Both the position numbers and the translations under genes were made by a program. Shown piece by piece: positions 1 to 6,260 of a stretch of DNA of 10,182 nt. The stretch lies in NCBI GenBank assembly GCA_964622035.1, contig CAZUPF010000022.1, forward strand, positions 1 through 10,182. The letters are read 5' to 3'. The notes beneath the pieces are model-generated. The model was not told where the DNA came from and ran no database searches. It saw only the letters and a program-made list of their open reading frames with translations. Numbering within the stretch: position 1 is the first letter of the stretch; every line of letters starts with the position of its first letter. The DNA is from CAZUPF01 sp964622035. Its GTDB lineage: Bacteria; Patescibacteriota; WWE3; JAUXAW01; JAYEID01.

Positions 1-617
1 CTTTCATCGAATCGCACGAGGATGTGATGAGCGAGGCGGAGGAGCTGATTGTGGCGATGCTGCGGGCGGTCAAAGGGCGGTTTGGTGCCCAAATCAAGGA
101 ACTTTACGGGCGGGATTTGGTTGTTCCAAAAACACCCTTCCCCAGATTAACAATGGGGGAGGCCAAGGATATGCTTTCCGGGCACGGTGTTGCTAGTGAT
201 CGTGGGGAGGATTTGAGTCCGGCAGAGGAGCGGGCTTTATGTGAGTTTATCGGGGGAAAAGAGGGTCATGAGTTTGTGTTTGTAACGGAATGGCCAGCGA
301 ATGCGCGTCCTTTTTACCACATGCGCTATGAGAAAGAACCGACGCTAACTAAGGGTTTCGACCTTCTCTGGGATGGACTGGAGATAATCACCGGGGCGCA
401 GCGGGAGCACCGTCCCGGGGTTTTGGCTAAACAGGCTGAGGGGGCGGGCATTAGCTTGGAATCAATTAAGCACTACCTTAACTTTTTCAAGTACGGCTGT
501 CCGCCCCATGGAGGCTGTGCTCCCGGTCCTACGAGGATGCTGATGAAAATCTTTAACATTGATAATGTGCGGGAGGTGACCTATCTTTACCGTGGTGTTA
601 AAAGGTTGACGCCTTAG
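1..617 (+). CDS. aspS: Aspartyl-tRNA synthetase, archaeal type, C-terminal part (5' end outside window)
   Basis: This is the C-terminal catalytic part of a class IIb aminoacyl-tRNA synthetase that charges tRNA with aspartate in the cytoplasm. The frame is open from base 3 with no stop upstream, and it begins FIESHEDVM, matching the middle of the archaeal-type AspRS family. The gene therefore starts before the window, and the GTG/ATG codons at 24/27 are internal. Visible landmarks are PFPRLT, FVFVTEWPANARPFY, FDLLWDGLEI, the GAQR block (bases 393-404), YGCPPHGG, and a motif-3 region GGCAPGPTR (510-536) followed by the family-typical ending VKRLTP. GAQR favours AspRS over AsnRS. Whether it is discriminating or also charges tRNA-Asn cannot be told, because the anticodon-binding domain is missing. 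Motif 3 is unusual: the acidic residue normally just before the arginine is Thr. It stops 25 bases before the HIT gene. Confidence 0.86.
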   Translation, partial: FIESHEDVMSEAEELIVAMLRAVKGRFGAQIKELYGRDLVVPKTPFPRLTMGEAKDMLSGHGVASDRGEDLSPAEERALCEFIGGKEGHEFVFVTEWPANARPFYHMRYEKEPTLTKGFDLLWDGLEIITGAQREHRPGVLAKQAEGAGISLESIKHYLNFFKYGCPPHGGCAPGPTRMLMKIFNIDNVREVTYLYRGVKRLTP

Positions 618-620
618 GTT

Positions 621-629
621 TGATAGAAT
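621..629 (+). promoter_or_regulatory. Candidate extended -10 promoter for the HIT gene
   Basis: TG at 621-622 is followed by one base and TAGAAT (624-629), one mismatch from the TATAAT consensus. The box ends 13 bases before the ATG at 643, so a transcript starting about 7 bases downstream would have a leader of only about 7 bases. A TTGACG at 606-611 looks like a -35 but lies only 12 bases upstream, too close for normal spacing. Assigned by eye. Confidence 0.4.
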
Positions 630-642
630 AGGTTCAGGATTG

Positions 643-1086
643 ATGACTGACTGCATTTTCTGCAAAATTGTTGCCGGTGAGATTCCCTCTTTTAAGGTTT
701 ACGAGGACGAGAACCACTTGGCTTTTCTCGATATTAACCCCAATACTCGTGGGCAAACGGTTTTGGTGACGAAGAAGCACTACTCTTCTTATACCTTCGA
801 ACTTTCCGAAGATGTTTATGCGCGACTGATGCGGGCAGCCAAAGAAGTAGCTCGGCGGCTCGATGAAAAACTAGGAGTTCGGCGAACGGTATTAGTGGCG
901 GAGGGGATGGGGGTTGATCATGCTCACCTCAAACTTTACCCGTTGCATGGAATCGAGGCTCGCGAGTTCGGCGAGGTCCCCGAGCGGGTTTATTTTGACA
1001 AATATCCCGGATTTGTTACTACCAAGATTGGTCCGGAGGCGGACTCCGGGGAGTTGGAGAAATTGGCCGCGAAGATTAGCGAGTAG
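643..1086 (+). CDS. HIT-family (histidine triad) nucleotide-binding protein
   Basis: A 147-residue cytoplasmic HIT-superfamily protein. Family members hydrolyse or transfer nucleoside phosphates such as AMP-lysine, adenosine phosphoramidates or dinucleoside polyphosphates. It begins CIFCKIVAGEIP, with the CxxC (C4, C7) of zinc-binding HINT-like members, followed by the nucleotide-pocket segment FLDINPNTRGQT (28-39) and KKH (44-46). The signature at 93-99 is HAHLKLY: the first two histidines are present, the second (H95) being the expected nucleophile, but the third His of the usual HxHxH is Lys97. Whether H46 and H93 complete a zinc site is inference. ATG at 643 is preferred over an in-frame TTG at 640; AGG (630-632) lies 10 bases upstream of it. 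The gene follows aspS and ends just before a strong terminator. The natural substrate cannot be predicted. Confidence 0.88.
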   Translation: MTDCIFCKIVAGEIPSFKVYEDENHLAFLDINPNTRGQTVLVTKKHYSSYTFELSEDVYARLMRAAKEVARRLDEKLGVRRTVLVAEGMGVDHAHLKLYPLHGIEAREFGEVPERVYFDKYPGFVTTKIGPEADSGELEKLAAKISE

Positions 1087-1096
1087 CTCGGTGGGT

Positions 1097-1141
1097 AAAA
1101 AAGAGGGGTGCTCGTCGCGGTGAACGCGGCAAGCACCTTTT
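1097..1141 (+). terminator. Intrinsic terminator, probably bidirectional
   Basis: A GC-rich hairpin pairs 1107-1119 with 1125-1137 around the loop GTGAA, with one C-A mismatch and one G-T wobble. It is followed by TTTT (1138-1141). On the other strand the same hairpin is followed by a T tract from the A run at about 1096-1102. It sits between the convergent ends of the HIT gene (stop at 1086) and the minus-strand gene (stop at 1157), so it can end transcription from both sides. Confidence 0.85.
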
Positions 1142-1156
1142 GTGTTGCAGTTGGGG

Positions 1157-1618
1157 TTACCACTCATGCTTCCAGGAAACTCCTGCAGCGATGGACTTTC
1201 TTCCCCCTTCGGCCATTGGGCCGAGATACTCGGGATCAATACCCACATACCAGAATCCTTGTGTTCTCCATAATTCGCCGAGTTCGTCGGCGCCAGTCTC
1301 GTGGTGTGGCGTCTGGCTGATGCGGCGGTGATCTTCAGCCCCGAACTCGCCTCCGAGTCCGAGTGCTTGAAGAATTGCCGGCACATCCTCCGGCCTGGTC
1401 CCCAGCCCGGCCGTGACAACGATGCGAAAGCGCTCACTGGGACCAACCGTCAGGAAGTTCCAGCGCACCACCCCTTCTCCCTGGTAGTAGGGGGCTTCCA
1501 TCCTCCCGTTGTTGAAGCGGAGGGTGAACCGGAGCTTCCCTGCACTTTGAGGGAGATGTAGTGCGAAACTCCATAGACTCTGAGTCCCTACTCGTACTTG
1601 CGAGATAACCTTCGGCAT
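1157..1618 (-). CDS. Hypothetical protein, 153 aa, no recognised family
   Basis: I do not recognise this protein. Support for a real gene: a strong Shine-Dalgarno AAAGGAGGT (1631-1623 on the minus strand) ending five bases before ATG 1618, an AT-rich upstream region with a TATAAT box, and a hairpin terminator just past the stop. The 153-residue product has no evident signal peptide or membrane segment and no cysteines, so it is probably cytoplasmic. The first 70 residues look beta-rich (for example KLRFTLRFNNGRM, then RFRIVVTAGL). A short helical, glycine-rich stretch (EDVPAILQALGLGGEF) follows, then an acidic/His-containing middle (EDHRR, TPHHETGADELGELW), and the end is rich in aromatic residues (FWYVGIDPEYLGP, VSWKHEW). 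It is transcribed on its own, opposite to both neighbours. Longer overlapping minus-strand and plus-strand frames here lack these start signals. Function unknown. Confidence 0.7.
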   Translation of the reverse strand: MPKVISQVRVGTQSLWSFALHLPQSAGKLRFTLRFNNGRMEAPYYQGEGVVRWNFLTVGPSERFRIVVTAGLGTRPEDVPAILQALGLGGEFGAEDHRRISQTPHHETGADELGELWRTQGFWYVGIDPEYLGPMAEGGRKSIAAGVSWKHEW

Positions 1619-1622
1619 CTCT

Positions 1623-1631
1623 ACCTCCTTT
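1623..1631 (-). promoter_or_regulatory. Strong Shine-Dalgarno site of the 153-aa gene
   Basis: Read on the minus strand this is AAAGGAGGT, with GGAGG ending five bases before the ATG at 1618. It is the best ribosome binding site in the window and fixes the start of the minus-strand gene. Confidence 0.85.
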
Positions 1632-1679
1632 CTCTTCCTCTGCTGATTTTAGTTTAAATGCTGATTAGAGTACATCATA

Positions 1680-1685
1680 ATTATA
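1680..1685 (-). promoter_or_regulatory. Candidate -10 box for the 153-aa gene
   Basis: Read on the minus strand this is a perfect TATAAT in an AT-rich intergenic stretch (1636-1731). Initiation about 7 bases downstream would give a leader of roughly 55 bases containing the strong Shine-Dalgarno site. No convincing -35 hexamer is visible at the right distance. It lies back to back with the pgk promoter. Confidence 0.45.
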
Positions 1686-1712
1686 GGATTAAATCAAGGG
1701 AACTTGCTTATA

Positions 1713-1721
1713 TGTTAAACT
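1713..1721 (+). promoter_or_regulatory. Candidate extended -10 promoter for pgk
   Basis: TG (1713-1714), one base, then TAAACT (1716-1721), ending 10 bases before the pgk ATG at 1732. The expected start site near 1728 would leave a leader of about 4 bases. No Shine-Dalgarno sequence precedes the ATG, which fits a leaderless or nearly leaderless transcript. The same TGnTAAACT string recurs upstream of the gene at 2843. No clear -35 box. Confidence 0.45.
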
Positions 1722-1731
1722 TATTTCCACA

Positions 1732-2748
1732 ATGAAATCAGTATGTGAGGCGGCTGTTCGCGGTAAGAAAGTTCTCGTGCGTTGCGATCTGGATGCCCCC
1801 CTTAGTGGTGGGGCGGTGGCCGACGATTTTCGATTGCGGGCGTGCCTGCCGACTTTGGAATACCTGGTTAACGGCGGTGCTAAAGTAATTATCTGTGGCC
1901 ATTTGGGCCGGCCGGGTGGGGAGGCGGTGGCCGAATTGCGGCTGGATCCAGTGGCGGAGATTTTGTCGGCGCGTTTGGGAGCAGTTTATAAAGCGGATGA
2001 GGTAGTTGGCTCCGTTGTTAGTGATGTAGCGGGCAATATGGCGGGGGGAGATATATTGCTGTTGGAGAACCTTCGGTTTCACCCCGGAGAGGAGAGTAAC
2101 GATCCGCAGTTCGCCGAAGAGCTGTCGTCTTTAGCCGATCTCTATATTAATGAGGCTTTTGCCGTTTGTCATCGCGAGCACGCCTCGGTTGTCGGGGTTC
2201 CCCAGCACCTTCCGACCTATGCGGGGCTTAGGCTTCAGGAGGAGGTGGAAAAGCTGACTGCCGTTCGTGATGATCCCCGGCGGCCATTAGTCTTTATCAT
2301 TGGCGGGGCGAAGGCAGAAACCAAAGCTCCGCTAGTTAGGAAGCTGGCTGCCTATGCGGACAAAGTTCTCTTGGGAGGAAGGCTGATGTTTGAGACCTCC
2401 TTGGAAAGTGTTTCCAATATTGTTTTTCCGGTTGACGCGAAGGATACCGGCGATATCGGCCCCAAATCTGCTGAGATTTTTAAGCGAGCGCTTTCGGGAG
2501 CGGGGCTAGTGGTGTGGAATGGCCCCCTAGGTAAATGGGAGGAGGAGCAATATGCTGGGGGGACGCGGCAAGTAGCGCAGTACTTGGTGGCTAGCGAAGC
2601 TAGCGTTATCGTGGGGGGAGGAGATACTCTGGCGGCTCTGGCGGCCTTCGGATTTCGTGATAAGATGGGCTTCGTTTCCACTGGGGGCGGGGCAATGCTC
2701 GCCTTCTTAGCTGGAGAGCCCCTGCCCGGTCTTGAGGCCCTGAAGTAA
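1732..2748 (+). CDS. pgk: Phosphoglycerate kinase, short form
   Basis: Cytoplasmic glycolytic/gluconeogenic enzyme interconverting 1,3-bisphosphoglycerate plus ADP and 3-phosphoglycerate plus ATP. N-domain substrate-site motifs: VRCDLDAPL (16-24), R36 in DDFRLR, the HLGRP loop (57-61), ENLRFHPGEE with R115, and HREHAS with R148. C-domain nucleotide-site motifs: GGAKAETK (191-198), DIGPKS (241-246), VVWNGPLGKWE (260-270), GGGDT (295-299) and STGGGAML (316-323), ending LPGLEALK. At 338 residues it is about 50 shorter than usual (390-400). Much of the loss lies after VLLGG (212-216), where a segment of about 35-40 residues normally precedes the PVD strand (233-235). The usual RVDFN near residue 17 reads RCDLD. 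The key residues are kept, so activity is expected. It starts at ATG 1732 without a Shine-Dalgarno site and probably leads the run of plus-strand genes. Confidence 0.95.
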   Translation: MKSVCEAAVRGKKVLVRCDLDAPLSGGAVADDFRLRACLPTLEYLVNGGAKVIICGHLGRPGGEAVAELRLDPVAEILSARLGAVYKADEVVGSVVSDVAGNMAGGDILLLENLRFHPGEESNDPQFAEELSSLADLYINEAFAVCHREHASVVGVPQHLPTYAGLRLQEEVEKLTAVRDDPRRPLVFIIGGAKAETKAPLVRKLAAYADKVLLGGRLMFETSLESVSNIVFPVDAKDTGDIGPKSAEIFKRALSGAGLVVWNGPLGKWEEEQYAGGTRQVAQYLVASEASVIVGGGDTLAALAAFGFRDKMGFVSTGGGAMLAFLAGEPLPGLEALK

Positions 2749-2818
2749 TTTGGGGCACCCGCCGATTGAGAGTTTACTGCGTCTTGTCCTTCGCGAAAAA
2801 CTTACCTTGTCGGGAAAC

Positions 2819-2827
2819 TGCTAAACT
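2819..2827 (+). promoter_or_regulatory. Candidate extended -10 promoter before the AOR-family gene
   Basis: TG (2819-2820), C, then TAAACT (2822-2827) lies in the 94-base gap after pgk, 15 bases before ATG 2843, where no Shine-Dalgarno sequence is present. The predicted leader is about 8 bases. The match to the pgk string (TGTTAAACT versus TGCTAAACT) is the main support. I see no terminator in this gap, so read-through from pgk is also possible. Confidence 0.4.
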
Positions 2828-2842
2828 ATCTAACTGATAACT

Positions 2843-4468
2843 ATGACCGAACGACCGATTCGCGTTTTATATATTAATCTTTCTAGCCGGTCCTTCGAGG
2901 TGAAAGTTCATCCCGATCTCTCCTTGTGGTTGGGAGGGGTAGGGTTGGGGCGGGCTTTGCTCGCGGAGCATCTTGATGACGACCCCTTCATTCTCTCTGT
3001 TGGTCCCTTGTGCGGGCTCTTTCCCGCCAGCTCAAAAGCAGTTGCTACATTCGTTTCTCCCCTTACGGGCAGTTTGGGGGAGAGTATAGCGGGGGGAGCG
3101 TTGGGGGTAAACTTACGGCGGGCAGGACTGGACGCCGTTTTTGTTTGGGGTAAAGCGCGAGTGCCCGTGGTGGTGGAGATTAAGGATGGGGGGGTGCAGT
3201 TTCCTCCTGCTGACGATTTATGGGGAAAGAACACCTCGGCGGTCCTAGCAGCACTTTCGCCGCAGGAGGCCGCAGGTATGGTAAGTGTTCTCACGATTGG
3301 TCCTGCGGCCGAGGCGGGAGTGCGTTTCGCGGATGTTTTTACCAATGGGGGATGGCGGTTTAGTCGGCTGGGGTTGGGGCGGCTTTGGGCCAAGAAAAAG
3401 CTCAAAGGGATGGTGATTTACGGTACGGGCGAAATTAGCTGCCCCTCTTCCGATAGATTCGTTGCTTTGCGGGAGGGTTTGGAGAAGGAGCTCTCTGACC
3501 CCACCCCTGAGGGGTTGCGTTTCAAGATACAGAGGCGGGGGGAGGACTTCCTGGCACTGGCTGAGCGGGCGGGAGGGCTTCCCGCGCTGAACTACAAAAA
3601 GACTGGTGTTGTGAATAAACTCTTCGGTAGTTACTTTTTCCGCGAGCAGGGGTGCCGTAGTTGTGCTGACTGCCCAGTTGAGTGCTGCGCGGTTTCCTAC
3701 CCCGAAGTAGTTAGCCTGGGCCCGCTCTTGGGTTTAGAGCGGCCGGAGGATGTTTCGGCTCTTCTTAGCGAGGCTTACGAGTTGGGTATGGATCCGGTTT
3801 CGCTGGGGGCAGCACTGGCCTGGCTAACGGAGAGTGAGGGTTGGGAATTTGGGGACCCGCAAAGCTATCAGTCCCTAACTCAGGCTTTAAAGGATAGGGA
3901 GGAGGATTGGGCGAAAGCTCTTTCCTTAGGTCTTTTGCGGGCGGCCAGGGGCAAGAAGAGGGATTTTGCCCTTGTTCTTTCTGGCCTGGAGGCCGCGCCG
4001 TATTTCGGGGGGTACCTCTCTCTTCTGGCGCAGGTTGTCGCGCCAGGGTGGGAGGGTGTACTTGCTAATGCGGCCCTTTTGGATTTTGCCCACCCAGTTG
4101 AGGCGCTTTCGGTTGGGGAGTGGGTGGATAAACTAATTTGGGAGGAGAAGAAGGCCTTATTTCTTTCCTGTTTTGCTGTCTGTCATTTGGCTCAGAAATC
4201 CTATGAGCTGCCAACACTTTTCTCTTGCTTGGAGAGTCTAGAGCTGCCGTGGTCTCACCAGGAGCTAGAAAGCTTGTCGAATAGTGTTTATAATCTGGGC
4301 TGGGAGATTAAAGACAGATTGGGCTTCTCTTGGGACAACATTCACATTCCCGAGCGGGCTTTTGAGACTACGGCGGGGGCGGGGTATCTGGAGCGCGAAC
4401 GATTCGCGGGTATGTTGGAGTTGTATAGAGAAAGTGTTGGAGATTTAGGTGCGAGTAGTGATGGTTAG
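2843..4468 (+). CDS. Divergent aldehyde:ferredoxin oxidoreductase (AOR) family protein
   Basis: The 541-residue product has the AOR family plan. AORs are cytoplasmic tungsten-pterin, [4Fe-4S] enzymes that oxidise aldehydes to acids with ferredoxin. N-terminal barrel features: INLSSRSFEV (11-20), LGGVGLG (30-36), then GPLCG (54-58) and SPLTGSLGESIAGGALG (72-88), and LRRAGLDAVFVWGKA (91-105). Cluster ligands: C274-x2-C277-x3-C281, with C447 a candidate fourth. Several cofactor motifs are changed. The usual GRGGxGAVMGSKxLKA reads SRLGLGRLWAKKKLKG (174-189). The two DxxGL(D/C) pterin motifs read YELGMD (312-317) and SCFAVC (442-447), each lacking the leading Asp, and the second also its Gly. It is also shorter than typical members (about 600). 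It could be a redox enzyme with altered specificity or a protein that has lost tungstopterin. It follows pgk by 94 bases and precedes LCP by 14. Confidence 0.78.
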   Translation: MTERPIRVLYINLSSRSFEVKVHPDLSLWLGGVGLGRALLAEHLDDDPFILSVGPLCGLFPASSKAVATFVSPLTGSLGESIAGGALGVNLRRAGLDAVFVWGKARVPVVVEIKDGGVQFPPADDLWGKNTSAVLAALSPQEAAGMVSVLTIGPAAEAGVRFADVFTNGGWRFSRLGLGRLWAKKKLKGMVIYGTGEISCPSSDRFVALREGLEKELSDPTPEGLRFKIQRRGEDFLALAERAGGLPALNYKKTGVVNKLFGSYFFREQGCRSCADCPVECCAVSYPEVVSLGPLLGLERPEDVSALLSEAYELGMDPVSLGAALAWLTESEGWEFGDPQSYQSLTQALKDREEDWAKALSLGLLRAARGKKRDFALVLSGLEAAPYFGGYLSLLAQVVAPGWEGVLANAALLDFAHPVEALSVGEWVDKLIWEEKKALFLSCFAVCHLAQKSYELPTLFSCLESLELPWSHQELESLSNSVYNLGWEIKDRLGFSWDNIHIPERAFETTAGAGYLERERFAGMLELYRESVGDLGASSDG

Positions 4469-4482
4469 GGGATGCATTTATC

Positions 4483-5562
4483 ATGCGCTATATTGATTTG
4501 GGAAAGGTGAAAACTAGAAGGGTGGTACCCCGGCCGCGTCGGAGGTGGTTGCAGTTTTTAGTGGTGGGGGCGGTCTGTGGAGCTGTTTCCGTTTTTTTCC
4601 TCCGCCACACTCTCAGTCTGAGTAACCTCCTCCACCCGATTTCGGCCTTTTCTCGTATACTTCATCCCAAAGAGGTGCAGTCGACCGATGGCCGAACCAA
4701 TATTCTTCTCTTGGCGGTTGATAGGCGGGAGACGGTGGATCCTGACTGTGGTGGTGGGGGAGGGAGCCTCCTTACGGACACTATTATTCTCGCTTCCCTT
4801 GATTTATCTTCGCCGGAGTTGGGCGGGGCTGCCACTCTTATTTCTATCCCTCGGGATCTGTGGGTCGAAACAGGTTATTTTTCCGGGAAGATAAACTCTG
4901 CGTATGCTGCTGGTGAGAAGGATAGTGGGGGTTCTGAGTTTACCTCGCGAGTAGTGGAGGGTGTTTTAGGGATTCCTGTTCACTATTCTGCTGTGGTGGA
5001 TTTTGCGGGGTTTAAAAAGGCGATTGATGTCTTGGGCGGTGTGGAGGTGGATGTGGAGAGGCCGTTTGACGACTATAAATACCCCATCCCTGGGGAGGAG
5101 TGTGCTGAGCCGGAGGAATTGCGTTGGGAGCATGTTCATTTTGACGCAGGGCTTCAAACAATGGGTGGTGAGCGGGCGTTGAAGTATGTCCGCTCGCGGC
5201 GGGCCGTTGGTCCCGAGGGGAGCGATTTTGCCCGTTCCGTTAGGCAGCAGAAGATTATTTTGGCAGTCAAAGATACAGCACTGTCCCTCTCCTTATTTTC
5301 TGATTTTAATAGGGTGCGGGAGCTCTATCAAACTTTTGGCGAGTCTATTGTGACCGATCTTGGTCTCGCCGGCGCAGAGCGCCTCCTCCAGGTTGCTCAG
5401 GGAATTGGAGAGGTTAGAACCGAAGTGATCAATGGAGACAAGGGCCTTCTTGTTGCTCCGGAAAACAGGGAGCGGTTCGGTAATTCTTGGGTCTTAGTCC
5501 CGCGACAGGGTGACTTTTCAGAGGTGCGGGCGTATGTGGACGAGTTGCTGTTTGGGGAGTAG
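4483..5562 (+). CDS. LytR-CpsA-Psr (LCP) family glycopolymer transferase
   Basis: A 359-residue membrane-anchored protein with its catalytic domain outside the membrane. LCP enzymes transfer polyprenyl-pyrophosphate-linked glycopolymers (wall teichoic acid, capsule or similar) onto the cell wall. It has a basic N-terminus (RRVVPRPRRRW) and one membrane segment (about 22-40). The LCP core runs from about 72: NILLLAVDRR (73-82), TDTIILASLD (98-107, with D99), LISIPRDLWV (119-128, with R124), KINSAY (136-141), DFAGFKKAIDVLGGVEVDV (173-191), LQTMGGERALKYVRSRRA (224-241), and the C-terminal core motif DFARSVRQQKII (248-259). The arginines and aspartates that bind the pyrophosphate head are present. 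A glycine run after VDPDC (86-90) is a small insertion. An AGGGGA (4467-4472) ten bases before ATG 4483 is a usable ribosome site. The delta-subunit-like gene follows after two bases. Confidence 0.92.
   Translation: MRYIDLGKVKTRRVVPRPRRRWLQFLVVGAVCGAVSVFFLRHTLSLSNLLHPISAFSRILHPKEVQSTDGRTNILLLAVDRRETVDPDCGGGGGSLLTDTIILASLDLSSPELGGAATLISIPRDLWVETGYFSGKINSAYAAGEKDSGGSEFTSRVVEGVLGIPVHYSAVVDFAGFKKAIDVLGGVEVDVERPFDDYKYPIPGEECAEPEELRWEHVHFDAGLQTMGGERALKYVRSRRAVGPEGSDFARSVRQQKIILAVKDTALSLSLFSDFNRVRELYQTFGESIVTDLGLAGAERLLQVAQGIGEVRTEVINGDKGLLVAPENRERFGNSWVLVPRQGDFSEVRAYVDELLFGE
5554..5559 (+). promoter_or_regulatory. Shine-Dalgarno site supporting the GTG start at 5565
   Basis: GGGGAG inside the last codons of the LCP gene lies five bases before GTG 5565. 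It supports this non-ATG start and translational linkage, since the LCP stop is at 5560-5562. Confidence 0.6.
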
Positions 5563-5564
5563 CT

Positions 5565-6260
5565 GTGCTCTATCTTTTTCACGGTAAAAACCAGGTTCTT
5601 AGCCGTCAAGCACTTACGACTTTCAGGGGTGAATATGAGCCGTCCGCGCTGACCACCTTCTCGGAGTTCTCGTTTCCCGAGTTCGTTGAGGCCTGCGAAG
5701 CTAGATCGCTTTTTTCTCCCCAGCGTTTAGTGGTTTTGGAGGTGCCGGATCAGCGCCGCCTTCCCAAGGATAAACGGTTTTTGGAGTACTTGAGGACCAT
5801 TCCAGAGAAGACGAGCGTCGCCTTTTGGGTTGGGGGAAACCTGCGTAAGAACCACGCCCTCTTCAAATTGGTGAGGGACGCTGGGGAGGTGCAACACTTT
5901 CCCGCTTCTGAGGAGAAACCTTTCCCTTTTCTTGATGCGCTGGCAGACAAGGATTTGGTGGGGACCTACCGGGAGCTAGGTAAGCTTTCTGCGAAGGGGC
6001 GGGCCGAGCTCTACTTGCTGCAGATGATCGCTTGGAAAGTTCGGGGGCTGTTGCAGGTTAAAACCGGGTGTGGAGAGAAACTCAACCCCTTTGTTTATAG
6101 AAGGGCTGCGTCCCAGAGCAAGAACTTTTCCGAGGAGGAGCTAGTGGGGATTTTCGACCAGCTTGTTGAGGCGGATGTGGCAATGAAAACCGGCTCGGAT
6201 CCGAAACTGGTTCTAGATGGGCTGCTCTACTTTGTGTGCGGCCTGGGGGATCCCTTGTAG
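5565..6260 (+). CDS. holA: DNA polymerase III delta subunit-like protein (short HolA homologue)
   Basis: A 231-residue cytoplasmic protein resembling DNA polymerase III delta, the clamp-loader subunit that opens the beta sliding clamp. Family-like features: LYLFHGKNQVLSRQAL at the start (2-17), where family members have a degenerate P-loop; EARSLFSPQRLVVLEVP (45-61); a FKLVRDAG stretch (100-107); and a helical C-terminal part with LLQMIAWKVRGLLQVKTG (151-168), then LNPFVYRRAASQSKNFSEEEL (173-193 region) and EADVAMKTGSDPKLVLDGLL (202-221). The last blocks match the collar domain, for example the aD-x-x-lKtG pattern. It is about 100 residues shorter than typical bacterial delta (330-340), with a compressed middle. 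It starts with GTG, two bases after the LCP stop, and sits between two cell-envelope genes, a genomic neighbour effect rather than a functional link as far as I can see. Confidence 0.74.
   Translation: MLYLFHGKNQVLSRQALTTFRGEYEPSALTTFSEFSFPEFVEACEARSLFSPQRLVVLEVPDQRRLPKDKRFLEYLRTIPEKTSVAFWVGGNLRKNHALFKLVRDAGEVQHFPASEEKPFPFLDALADKDLVGTYRELGKLSAKGRAELYLLQMIAWKVRGLLQVKTGCGEKLNPFVYRRAASQSKNFSEEELVGIFDQLVEADVAMKTGSDPKLVLDGLLYFVCGLGDPL

Noticed and set aside
892..1446. 184-residue minus-strand open frame spanning the HIT gene end, the terminator and part of the 153-aa gene
   Set aside because: It runs through the hairpin terminator, is antisense to the HIT motif, overlaps the better-supported 1157-1618 gene in another frame, and has no ribosome site.
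1301..1561. 86-residue plus-strand open frame
   Set aside because: It lies wholly antisense to the 153-aa gene, which has a near-perfect Shine-Dalgarno site; the composition looks like a shadow frame.
2590..2606. Short direct repeat of GCTAGC
   Set aside because: Two copies within the pgk coding sequence encoding ordinary residues; no sign of a regulatory or mobile element.
2749..2842. Possible terminator between pgk and the AOR-family gene
   Set aside because: Only a three-base-pair GCG/CGC stem with a ten-base loop is visible, with no T tract.
2908..3405. 165-residue minus-strand open frame
   Set aside because: Antisense to the conserved N-terminal domain of the AOR-family gene; Pro/Ser/Thr-rich composition typical of a shadow of a G-rich coding strand.
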